This document shows, one piece after another, positions 35,217 through 45,800 of a stretch of 64,000 nt of DNA. Position numbers and translations under genes: made by a program. Origin of the DNA: Didymella arachidicola (lineage: Eukaryota > Ascomycota > Dothideomycetes > Pleosporales > Didymellaceae). The DNA lies in the NCBI GenBank assembly GCA_016630955.3, contig CM049994.1, forward strand, positions 1,302,001 through 1,366,000, read 5' to 3'. The notes under the pieces were generated by a model. It saw only the letters and a list, made by a program, of their open reading frames with translations, made no database searches and was not told the origin of the DNA. Each line of letters opens with the position of its first letter. Within the stretch, counting starts at the first letter, position 1.

Positions 35217-38200
35217 TTAGAAGCCGAATGGGTTCTGGGGCGCTGTGATGGATGTCAGTATCGCAAAAGACAAGCATGGAATATTATACTTACTCGCATT
35301 GGCAAGACTGGCCTTCCCCGTAGGCTGCGGGGTCAGCTTCTTTGCTGCCTGTACGCCGAAACGCACAGGAGGAGGCGGGCCAGTCTTCTGAGGCACCAGC
35401 GGTTGTGCTGTTGGCATCGACGGCATTGGAGGCATAGGAGGCATGGGTGGCGGGCTCTGTCCGAAGCCCGTGGGTTGAGGCTGAAGTGCAGGTGGCAGGA
35501 ATTGGTTGATGCCTGTAGCTTGCGGATTGAGCGGCGATGGTTGGTAGCCGTTGAACCCAGTGGGCTGGGGCTGGAAAGGCGCCCGCGGTGGATCTGCGAA
35601 CGGGCTGCCGTTCCCGAACCCTTGTTGAAATCCTTGCTGACCGTAGCCAGTCTGCATTGGCTGTTGGAAGCCAGTGGGCTGGGGCTGCTGGAACGGCGCA
35701 AATCCATTCTGCGGTTGCTGGAAACCTGTTGGCTGGGGCATGAGGCCGTTTTGCGGAAAGTTGTTGAATCCGGAGGGCTGTTGGGGGAAGCCAGTCATCT
35801 GTTGCTGCATTCGTTGCATGTTCATCATATTTTGTTGGTCGTTCAAGCTCTGTCCAGGAGGTGCCATTTGGGGCATGTTGGGATTGCCTTGGTAACCAGT
35901 AAGCTGGGGCATGAGAGCCGGAGGGGGCCCAAAGGCACTGTTCTGCTGAGGATTCTGTGGGGCAGAAGACGACCGCTGGGGTGGAGGCGCGATGAGACCA
36001 CCAGGCCCTGATTGTTGAGGTGCCTGTGGTCGCATACGAGGTGGTGCCATGTTCTGAGGCTGAGTAAGCGCCTTGATGGCGGCAACTTGCTCGAACAAAG
36101 ACATTGTGGCTCCAGTAGGCTGTGGCTGCTGAACAGGAGCGGACGCTGGTGCTGGTGCTGGTGCTGGCGCCGGTGCAGGTGCTGGCACCGGTGCAGGGGC
36201 AGGGGCAGGCTCTGGAGCTTTGGGCATTTCGTCTGGCTTAAGCGCGGGCATGTCCAGCAAGGATAGATCGTTCATCGAGCCAGTGAGAGCAGGTGGTTTT
36301 GGTGCAGGTGGCGCTGCCTGCGCAGGAGGTGGTGATGGTGCGGGTACTGGTGTAGACCTGGTAGGCTTGACGTCCCACGCATTGTCATCGAAGCCGTTGG
36401 CACCATCAGACTTCTTGTCTGGGATAGGAGCACTGGCTAGTGGTGTCTTTGTCGCATCTGCCGGCTTCTTAACAGCATCGTCGGATTTCTGCTCGAAGGC
36501 CTTGGGATCGATATCGTTGTTTGTCTCGACTGGAGGAGCCGGGCGTCCTTTTCGAGTGTTGTTGCGTAGTGTGCCACCTGGACCGGAGAACAAGCCTCCA
36601 GAGCCACCCTCTGCGCTAGCCTCACCAGCATTGCGGTTAAACTGACCATCGAGGTGCTTTGTGACACGAAGAATGTCACCTTCCTTGAGACCCAGTGTGC
36701 GAAGGAGTTGTGGGGTTATGTCAGGCAAGTTCTCTTCGCCCATTTGATCCTTCTCAAAAGCCTGAGCGTAGCGCTCGCAGATCTGAGGGTTGACACCACA
36801 CTTGAGGAAGAAGTCAAACCAATCATAGCTGGGCTTCTTTTGCACCGATATCCCAGGAGATGAATTAGCGGCTCGGTCGTTCGCGCGGACTGTGCTCCTC
36901 CTCTTGATTTCGGAAAGTGGCTTGTCATCTTCCAGAGATTCGCCCGTAACATTCTCGATATACTCCAAGTCCTCGACAGACATCTTTGTAACCGGTACAG
37001 CGATCTTGACACCGTTGACTTTGTGCAAGTGAATCTTGCCTTCTTTAAGGAGGATGAACTCGGCTTCAACCTTGAAAGAGCCCGACCGATCTGTCCATGT
37101 ACGCACCTTCGCGGGATCTAGGGATACGATTAGCAAAGTCCGGATGCTGAACCTGGCAAACTTACTCGGCTTCGAGGAAGATTTCGACGACGATGACTTA
37201 GATGACGACGATTTCGAGTCTCTGGCAGAGCTCTCGCGCAGGTTTGATCTCTGTGAAGTGCGACGATGGTCAGAGCTTGTTTGCAGAAGACTAGAACCAC
37301 GGGCGGGTAAAGGCAGACCGGGTCCTACCTGATCACTTCGTGCATCACTCTTTGGCCTGTCTCGTCTCGAGGCTTGCCGTGCCATCTCCTCTTCCTCCCG
37401 CCTGTTCTGCTCTACGACCGATCGGCCAGCGTTCGTTCCGGATCGAGCGACACTTGCGGGAGCTACAGGGACGGTCTCTGTGATCTCGACGTAATTAGCA
37501 GGAACAACACCCTCCTTGCCATTCTTCAATCGCCGGACTTTCCACCATTCATCGCTGGCAGAGTCGTCAAGAACCAAGATGTCATCACCTAGGCCCACTG
37601 TGACCTCATCGTCGCCTTGAGCCATGAAGTCGAAGAGCATGACACCCTTCTTCTGCACGTTCGAATGCCCAGAGCCAGCAGCAAGGACCTCGCGCAGACC
37701 TGCTCCCTTGGCAGCGCCTGCTAGCTCCCCGAGAGCTGACATGATCTCTGTGGCAGTATCCTTTGCTCCGCAATGGAAATCCACGCTCTTACTAGGCTGC
37801 TTCAACTCCATGAAGACGTGCTTTCCCTCTTGGGAGTAGTACTCCATCTTGTCTGCTGACCATTCCTCTTGCGCTCCATCGCGTGCTTTCTCCGGCGCAA
37901 TCATGATCATGCCTCTAGGAATGTTGATGCCTAGCGTCACGGGCATCTTCTTGTTTTTACCAGGCTGAGTCAGGTACTCGTATATGTTGTACAGGTGGTA
38001 CCCAGAGCCCGAGAGAGGTGTGCTTGGCCCATTGTCACGCGGTGGAGGATCGTACGCATCGAATGTAACGCTTCGAGTTGGAGGTGACCTGATCCTGTCA
38101 GGCGAAGGCGAGTGCACAGAGGCGTACTGAGGTTCAGGCGAGAGGGACTGCGAAGGGGGCCGGTTTGGTAGGCGAGGCGGCGGCGCTTCTTCGTCAGACT

Positions 38201-38891
38201 CTTCCGGAGTGAACTGAACGCGCTTTCGAGGGGCTGCGACCACATTTGGAGGGGGAGAAATGGCCGAACGTGTGGCCGTCTGCTGCTCAGACTTCTTCTG
38301 AATGATATTGGCGATAGCAGTGGCAGGGTTGTGGGGAGGACTGTCTGGTGTTGGGGGGTCCTGCTCATCGTCTGATTCGGGAACTGCAGGACGACGTGGA
38401 GGAAGCCCTGGCGATGCAGCTGCTGCCACTGCGGGCGGCGCTCCGCTTTGAATGAGATCAATGTAGTTGGCTGGTGCGAATCCGTAGTCTCCGCCGAAGC
38501 CTACGAGGGACCAGTCTTCGTCTGAGACGTCGTAGACGTCGAGCACAGCGGCTTCCTGAAACGACAGCTCTTCGTCTGTTTGACGCGTGTAGTCGTAGAG
38601 GGCTTTGGCTTGCGAGATGGGTGTAGCCTAGAGGAGCATCGTCAATGGCTGGTCTCGGGCCGTGCTGGATCAGGCTCGATGGCTGCGACATACCTCCTCG
38701 ATGTAGTTGTTTGGAATCAAGCCCTCGGGCTCTTCTTCTTCTTCGTTGTGGCCCTTCTTCTTGGCCTTCCACCAGTCGTCGTCAGCCGACTTCTCCAGGA
38801 CCATCAGCATGTCGCCCTCGCTGATCGCGATCTCGTTGTCGCTCTGGGGCACATAGTCGTAGATGGCGCGGTATATGCCGAGGAACACCAT
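35217..38891 (-). CDS. SLA1: Sla1, endocytic actin-patch adaptor
   Basis: Four exons: 38694-38891, 37166-38627, 35294-37117, 35217-35242 (introns 66, 48 and 51 bp; the last two are in frame and without stops). The product has 1169 residues. SH3 domains lie at about 1-66, 70-125 and 392-455. SHD1 begins at ~554 (PAKVRTWTDRSGSFKVEAEF). The SAM-like SHD2 is at ~650-710 (WFDFFLKCGVNPQICERYAQ). A Pro/Ala linker leads to a C-terminal array of LxxQxTG motifs, the substrate sites of Ark1/Prk1 kinases. The last 26-nt exon ends in NPFGF, an EH-domain ligand. Sla1 links cargo, clathrin and the Las17/Arp2/3 machinery. Confidence 0.94.
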
Positions 38892-39748
38892 GGTGACGAT
38901 GGGCGGTGCGGCGCACCTTCTTCGCGAGCGTGTGCGTGTTTAGGCAGCGTGCGGATGACGCTGGAAGGCTGCGAGGCTCAGTAGCTGGGAGCTCTCGGCG
39001 GCGACGGGGGTTGTGTTGTGCCTCGAGGGGCTGGCAGGGGCTAGTTGGCCGAGGCCTGTCTGACGTCGAGCAGCACCCGGGGGACGCGGTTGCGCGGAAT
39101 GGCTATTATTGTGATTGTTTGGCGGAGTGAGACCAAACACACGTGTGGGGGAGGATGCTCGTGCTGTGCAGCCGCGAAGGTGAGACGCTTGCTCGACGTT
39201 GACCAGCGCGGCTGAATTGCACTGGCCATCGCCGGCCTGCATCTAGCTCCACAGATTACGACGTCAACGTGCTGCTATCCCACGCTTGTCAAGCTTTCCA
39301 ATGTTTCACAGATGACGGATTCACTCTTGGTTTCCGAACGTTCAGAAAGCAACGAGCAGTTTGCATGTTCTTGGCGAGAGCTCATCGATATTGCCGTCAA
39401 GTGGGCAGCTTCTAGCCAGCTTTACAATCATCGCTGCCCGACATCCGGAACGATCTCGGTCGTTGAACGAGGACCAGAGTTGCGTCACAGGGGAACTGTG
39501 TCCGTGATCAAAATGAAGTATTCGACCATTCAGAATCGTTCGCAATGGATTTGTCTTCGTTGGAGGCCGAAGAGGCTGGAGCACCAGCTTGGAGGGAGAA
39601 ATCTCTTGAAAGAGCCACAATGATTTATGGGAGTGTGAAGGCAAAGTCCTGTAGAAACGCTCGTAAACTTTGGTAATGAGTCAATGCGCTGAACACTGTG
39701 GTATTTTTGTATTCAAAGACAGCCATAACCTCGTCTAGAAGTGGACAT
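38892..39748 (-). other. Intergenic, SLA1 promoter side
   Basis: 857 bp between the SLA1 start and the NOP12 stop. No further gene is recognised. Confidence 0.5.
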
Positions 39749-41405
39749 CTACTGCTTTCCGCTAGACTTCCAGGCTGAGCTCCTGCTCTTCCTTCCGTTT
39801 GGCCCCTTCTTGTTCTTGGCTGCGTTCTTGTTGGAGCCTTTGAACTTCAGGCCACTCTTCCCTTGACCCTCACTCGCACGATGTCCCTCAAAAACGAAGC
39901 TTTCCCGGACCTTTGCCGCACCGCCCTTACCCAGCATAGCCTTTGCGCGACCCTGCTGCGACTTCTCTTCGGCAGAAAACTTCTTCTGGTACGCACCCTT
40001 CTTCCCTGCACGATCAGATGATGGTGCCGGGCCTCGAGGCTTGTCCTTCTTCTTCTCAGCTCTGCACCGTGTGACGCGCAGAATGCGGGGAAGCATGGGT
40101 GGGAACTTCTTCTCGTTGAGTTGCAGAGCTGCTTCGACCCCGTTTTCGTCTGTGAACTGTACGTAGGCAAAGCCCTTGCCGATGCGAGTCTGCGCATCAC
40201 GAATGACACGCACATTCTCGATCTTGCCGCACTTGCTGAACTGTTGCCAAAGACCCTCCTCGATGTCCGCGGGAATCTTCTTCTTCTTGCCTTCCTCAGG
40301 CTCAGCGCCCTTGCTCTCATCGTCGACGAAGGGAAGGTTGCCAACGAAGACGCAACGACGGTTGTCAACCTTTGTGGGATGCGCTAGCCAGTCGACGTGC
40401 AGGTGGCGGTCGAGCAAAACCGATCCGTTGAGACGCTTGACAGCCTCGCGGGCCGCAGTCTTTGTTGTGTATACGGCGTACGCGTTTGTGGACTTTGTGG
40501 TTGCGTCCATGATCTCCTTCTTCGCGAAAGCGGCGCGCTTAGGCAGTGAGCTAGAGAAGGCTGTGGAACGGAAACGGATTGACTCGATCTTGTGTGGAGG
40601 TTTCTCGTCGGCCAAGTCGGCAATGAAAGATTCGAGGTGTTTCTTGAGAGCCTTCTCGGCGGATTTTGAGTTGATGCAGTCGACGGAAACGTTGCTCAGG
40701 AAGACTGTGCGAGCAGCTTTCTCGAGTTCCTCGTCAGTTTTGCCGTCGGTCTTTGCTGCCAGAGACTCATGCTGAGGGATCTCTAGCTTCTCGCCATCTT
40801 GTTCTGCTGCGTCTGACACCTCTGATGCATCTTCCATGTCCTCGTCGTCGTTGTCTTTAGCCGCTGCCTCCTTTATCTTGCGCTTCTTCTGCCTCTCCTC
40901 CTCTTCTTTCTCCTCTTCACGCGCCAGCTTGCGCATGAACTTGTCCTCAATCTCTTCTTGGCCAGCTCGCTTGCGCTTCTTGTTAGGCTTGTCGTGCTCG
41001 CCAGCTAGAGCAGCTTCGCGCAGCTTGGCCAGTTCTGCCTCATTTTCTGATTCCTCAGAGGACTCTTCGTCGCTGTCTGCCTCTTCATCGCTGATCTCGT
41101 CGTCCTCAGCTGCAGCTGTTGCGTCACTGCTCGCCTCGTCTTCGTCTTCACTCGACTCCTCGACGGGCGTCTTTGCGTGCTTCTCTAGCTTCTGATCATA
41201 TCGCTGCTTGGGAGGCGCTTGGACAGGACCCAGCTGCGCGAATTGTTAGCAAGTTGTCTCGGATTTTATGCTGCCGGAAGAGTTCCGCACGTACGCTGCT
41301 TGCGAATAGCGAGCTCAGCGCAGGATCGAATGCTGGCTTGGCGGCAGCAGCAGAGGGCTTTGGCGCCTTGGGTGCTTTCGTTTGCTTGTCCTTTGACTTG
41401 GCCAT
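39749..41405 (-). CDS. NOP12: Nop12-like nucleolar RNA-binding protein
   Basis: Two exons, 41295-41405 and 39749-41233 (61-bp intron), give 531 residues. A Lys-rich start is followed by a very acidic segment (~60-105) and a basic KKRKRAGQEE stretch. Two RRM domains follow: the first opens RTVFLSNVSV, and the second has RCVFVGNLPF (RNP2) and GKGFAYVQF (RNP1). The tail is Lys/Gly/Ser-rich (KSGLKFKGSNKNAAKNKKG). Yeast Nop12 acts in pre-25S rRNA processing and 60S assembly in the nucleolus. Domain order and length agree with this family. Confidence 0.9.
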
Positions 41406-41954
41406 GGCGGCGATTGATCGTTGTGGTGGCTTCTGTGGTTTGCGGTCGAGCAGCAATCACGAGCAGAATTTCAGTGGGGCCTCGAAGGGACCTGGCAGAG
41501 GCCGGCGAATGAGAAGGCGGCGCTGGGCGCGCTGGCTGACCGCCTTGGACCTGCGCGATTGCGCTGAGGGTCATGCACCGGCAAGTGGTTCGTTCTGCCC
41601 GCCGCGAGCAACGCAGGACCAGGTTGCCTCTGCTCCACCACCTGCGCTTCCCGTGCTTTGCTGAGCGACACGCTTGTCTATCGATCCTCGTTCGTTGTTC
41701 GCAGCTCCGCCAGCTCTGCCAGCTCTGCCAGCTCTGCCAGCTCCGCCAGTCCTGCGCCTGCCTGCCTGCACCGTCCCAGACGCCAATTTGACCCGTCGCC
41801 GCGCTCAGCGCCCAGCGTCCTGCACCTGCACCCGCGCCTGCACCTGCCACCACGCTGCTCGAGCATCGCAGACCTCGGGCGAAGGGGTCAGACACCGTTC
41901 CCACCACATTGGCTGCCACTTGACCATCACTCCCACTGGGGCGCATTCGGTGCT
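41406..41954 (+). other. Divergent promoter/5' UTR region, NOP12 and Sds3-like gene
   Basis: 549 bp separate the two starts. The region is GC-rich, open in several frames and contains a 9-bp repeat (41703-41747). Confidence 0.5.
41703..41747 (+). repeat. 9-bp tandem repeat, five copies
   Basis: The unit agctctgcc (two copies read agctccgcc) is repeated five times, about 210 bp before the start codon of the Sds3-like gene. Confidence 0.85.
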
Positions 41955-44401
41955 ATGAGCGCCCACAATGGACCCATGACGGGCGCATCGACAGTCGCGC
42001 CCGCAGCCACCAGCGACGACGCCACAAACGGCAGCGCGACGAGCGACCCCGATGCTGCTCCTCGAGAGACGGTCGAGAAGCACGAGGCCCGGCGACCTTC
42101 CCCCGCGACTACCCCCACACGCCGACCTGAGGTCGAGGAGCTTTCTCCCGTCACTCGCCCTGGGTCTGCGATAGCCGCCCCTTCGATCGTAGCAGCAGTG
42201 CCTGCGCCCACAATCATCACCACAGACCCAATCGCTGCTGCCGAGGTCCTCGACACCTTCGACGACCACGCCGATGACCGCTCGAGCAGCCTCAGCGAGC
42301 TCGGAGACGCCTCTGACGTCGAGTCCGAGCAGCCCACACCACGCCCCGCTGCGACCGCCGACGTCAACGAGAACGATTCCGAGGCCGAAACAGAGAGACT
42401 GGAACAGACCCCACGGAAGCTTGTGCGAACCGTGACGGATACGTCACTAGCTTCGGAAGCTCTGTACACGCGAACACCAAGCAAGCTGATGCACTCGAAG
42501 ACCATAGAACACGGTGAGTCTGCCCCGCCCACGCCCTCAGACCTGGCCGAAGATGAGTTCATGGAAGACGCAGATGAAGCACAGGATCCGCTCCACGCGC
42601 TGTCTCTCGCAGCTGCTTCAGAAGCCGCCAGTCTCGAATTGGCAGGAAAGAAGAGAAAGCGCCTGAGTGCCCGAGGCACGCCCATCCAAGACCACGACGA
42701 AGAGCCCGCACGAAAGCGCAGCGCATCGGCCAAGGTTGCAACCTACAACGGTACAGCAGAAGACGTCATCGAAAGCTCGGAGCGCCCTGACGCCGAAGAC
42801 GAGCTGGATCACGCCGAGGAGCGCCTAGAAGACATTGAGAGGGAGCAAGCGGACCTGGGAGAAAGGCAAGCGAATCTTGCCGCTGAGGCTGTCAACGAAC
42901 TGGCTACCGTTGCAAAACACACGAAACCTCGCAAGGGTGGGAGGCGAGGCAAGCGGAAAGCCGAAGACTCGAGCTACGCGTACACGGAAGCTCTTGCTAC
43001 GACCGAGACTGTTGAAGGTGATGTGGACGGTGATGACAATGAAGAAGATAGCACAACACTCGACGAAGAAGGTGAGGTTACCTGTCCTGCAGGCTGGGCC
43101 GTCTCTAACAGCATGTGACAGTATCAAAGAAGAAAAGTGCAATTGATGAGCTTGCAAAGATTGAGAAGAAGTTCAAGCTCTTCCGGGAAAAGTAAGCTCT
43201 CTTAGCCACTCGCGCCAGGCACCACTTGCTAACTCTGACAGGCTCTGCGACGAGCAGATTGCACAGTACGAGAGAGAGCTTGAGATGCTCAAGCAACCCG
43301 ACTGCCAGCACCCCGAGTATCTCGCGATGATCAAGTGCATAGACGACCGGAGAGCAGAAAAGATCGATTACGAACGTACTCTGCTTCAACTGAAGCAGGA
43401 GAACCTCGTCACCATTACGGCTGCTCATCGACATCAGATGCACAGCCAGTACTTCCAGACTGTGAGAGACCTGCGAGAGGACATCATAGCGGAGTGCAAC
43501 CAGCGTGTCTTCGAGTTGCAGAGAGGCAGACGATCGTTGGGCTGCGACGAGACCGAGTACATGATCAAGCTTCCAGAGAAGCGCTCCGATCAGATCAGAC
43601 AACAGACTGCATACAACCTCGAGGTTTCAATTCTATCCGGCGTGGCCAAGTACGTTGGCTTTCCGGCTGCGCCAGATATCAGCGCAGCACGACCTAGCGA
43701 GATCGACGAGGATCTTCGAGCTATGAAGGTATGTTGACGAGCTCTTCATTCGTGCGCTGCCAGCTGATTCGACGCTGCAGATCGCAACACGTCCTACGTT
43801 ACCAGTGCCTCCCCCATCGTTCCGTACCTACAATCAAAGGACCACAGCAGACGAAGTGGCAGCAGAGAGCGAGTTTCTTGAGAGCACTCCGTGGGCAAAC
43901 CCGAGACACCCCTCACACCAGGAGACGCGCTCACAACAGGAGTCTCGATTCGCGCCAGGGCCGTCACGCGTGCCCAGTTACCAGACACCAGCAGGGCAAA
44001 GACGCATCGTCGATCTCAACGCGCCAAATGGCTCTGCGTCAACTATCGAAGCCAACTCAAACCCTCCCTCTTCCAATGCGCATAACGCCAACGGCCGCAT
44101 AGGAGAGTCAGAATCTCCCGTCATGCAGATGAAGCGACCGCCGACCGAGTTTCCGTCCTACAACGATACCCCAGGCGCACATCCGCGCAACATGGGCATT
44201 CTAGGCCGGGAGACTTACCCCATGTTGTCAAGCCCCGCTGCACAGCATGCAGAGCCACACCTCCACGAGCCTCCCACACAACGCTGGGGCGTGCCATCCG
44301 GTGCCCCTGCAATACCCCCCGGGCCACCCGGCGCGAGAGCACCGCTGACACAACGAAGTGGCCTCGGCATGAGCGTAGGCGGTGGCTTGTTTGGACGATA
44401 A
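41955..44401 (+). CDS. Sds3/Dep1-family histone deacetylase complex subunit
   Basis: Four exons: 41955-43071, 43122-43191, 43242-43728, 43781-44401 (introns 50, 50 and 52 bp), giving 764 residues. Residues 1-370 are acidic and Ser/Pro-rich, with a short coiled segment near 285-330 and basic RKGGRRGKRK. The Sds3-like domain spans ~373-560: KIEKKFKLFREKLCDEQIAQ, CQHPEYLAMIKCIDDRR, HRHQMHSQYFQTVRDLREDI. It ends with the family-type DEDLRAMKIA joined across the last intron. The C-terminus is disordered. In yeast, Sds3 and Dep1 are Rpd3L subunits in transcriptional repression; which paralogue this is cannot be settled here. Confidence 0.88.
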
Positions 44402-45800
44402 GACCTGTGCCTTTGCGTCGCTGTAAACGACCTGTTTGTCCGTGTTTCTTTGCATTTGTGGAGGCGTTTGGCGTACGGTCTGCCGTGAACCAGAGCGATG
44501 CATATCATACCCTCATCTATCGGCGTTGTTGCAAGGGGTTGTGCCCCCGATTCTTCTCTTTGGGCAGAGAAGGTGACGACCTCCTTACGATGCTAAGACT
44601 TCACACCCCCAATCAATCGATATTTTGGTCTTGTCGCCTAGAGCTCTGTCTTTTACCATTTGTGTCTTTGCGAATGTGCCGATGTGAAGAGATGGTGAGG
44701 ATTTGACTCTGGTTCTTTAGAACTCCGACGGAAGCTTGCGGGCTGGATTGCTGGCTTCTCTCCCTTGCGTCTTCAGATGCAGTTACTCGTAGAATATCAG
44801 AGGCAATGTTCAGATCATATCTGGTCCCAAGCAGCAAAAATAGAACGAGCAAAATACCGTATTAGCATTGCTCCTACCCTGTTCAGGGCTCTGGAGGGAC
44901 AAAGCTGAAGGAGCGAGGCTTGACCCGAAGTCTGCCCGATGCCCCTGTACTTTCAAGCTTTTGTGAAACTCATCACCGCTGTTCTTTCCCAGAAGTCGCA
45001 ATCAAAACGCGACCAAATATTCCGAGTCGCCGGTATCTGAGTCTTTCGATCGATCTGCGAATGCCTTGTTGCAGCGAATGCGACCGCTGCACAAGATCAG
45101 CAAGCCACGCATCAAATTGACCTTTGCGCAACTCAAACCTGCGGTCGTAGGTGGTGATTGGTTGGTTAACTATGGAGGACTCTGCTGTTGCATAGCCGTT
45201 GAGGCAGTGCGCAGAAGGACTTCTCCTTGGCGGACCATCAACAGCAGGCAGCGCCCTTTGCCCTCTGAGGCCGCCCACCACGTCCTCACTATGGCATCGC
45301 ACTTGCGACGAGATTTCCTGTCTCTTTCGCCACTTCTTGATAGCGGTTTCGTTGCCCTGCAAGCTCATTGTTATTGGTTCGTAGTTCGAGTCTCACGACG
45401 GTGACGCTCATCGACTCCTCCCGCCTTTCCCGATCCTTCACCGGCTAGCCGTGCACGAGGACACGGAACAGGAGGACTCGACTGCGGTTCTTCTGTGCTA
45501 TCGCTCTGCGGGGCGGTGACCTGCAGCCAGACGTATACTAATGCAGCTGTGCGCACACTGGACGCTCTGTAACCTTTATTCGAAACCACCCTGCGAAGGC
45601 GGATGAGAAGGCGTCAGGCTGCGGCTGTACGCTGAGTATCGGTAGGTCGAACTTGTCTCGGATCTTGCGGGTTGCCTTCTATCTCATCTACTTCGTCGAT
45701 TTATCGAATTCTTTCATTGGGTTAGCCGTTCTCGTGTCTCCAAGAGAAGGCAACGGGATCATAGGGTTCTTGATCAGCGTGCTGACTGATCGTAGTGAAC
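44402..45800 (+). other. Intergenic, no gene seen
   Basis: 1.4 kb between two plus-strand genes, presumably the promoter and 5' UTR of the zinc-finger gene. No coding or RNA signal was found on either strand. Confidence 0.5.

Noticed and set aside
39312..39623. 103-residue plus-strand frame upstream of SLA1
   Set aside because: No family resemblance; it overlaps a minus-strand frame of equal length, as expected by chance.
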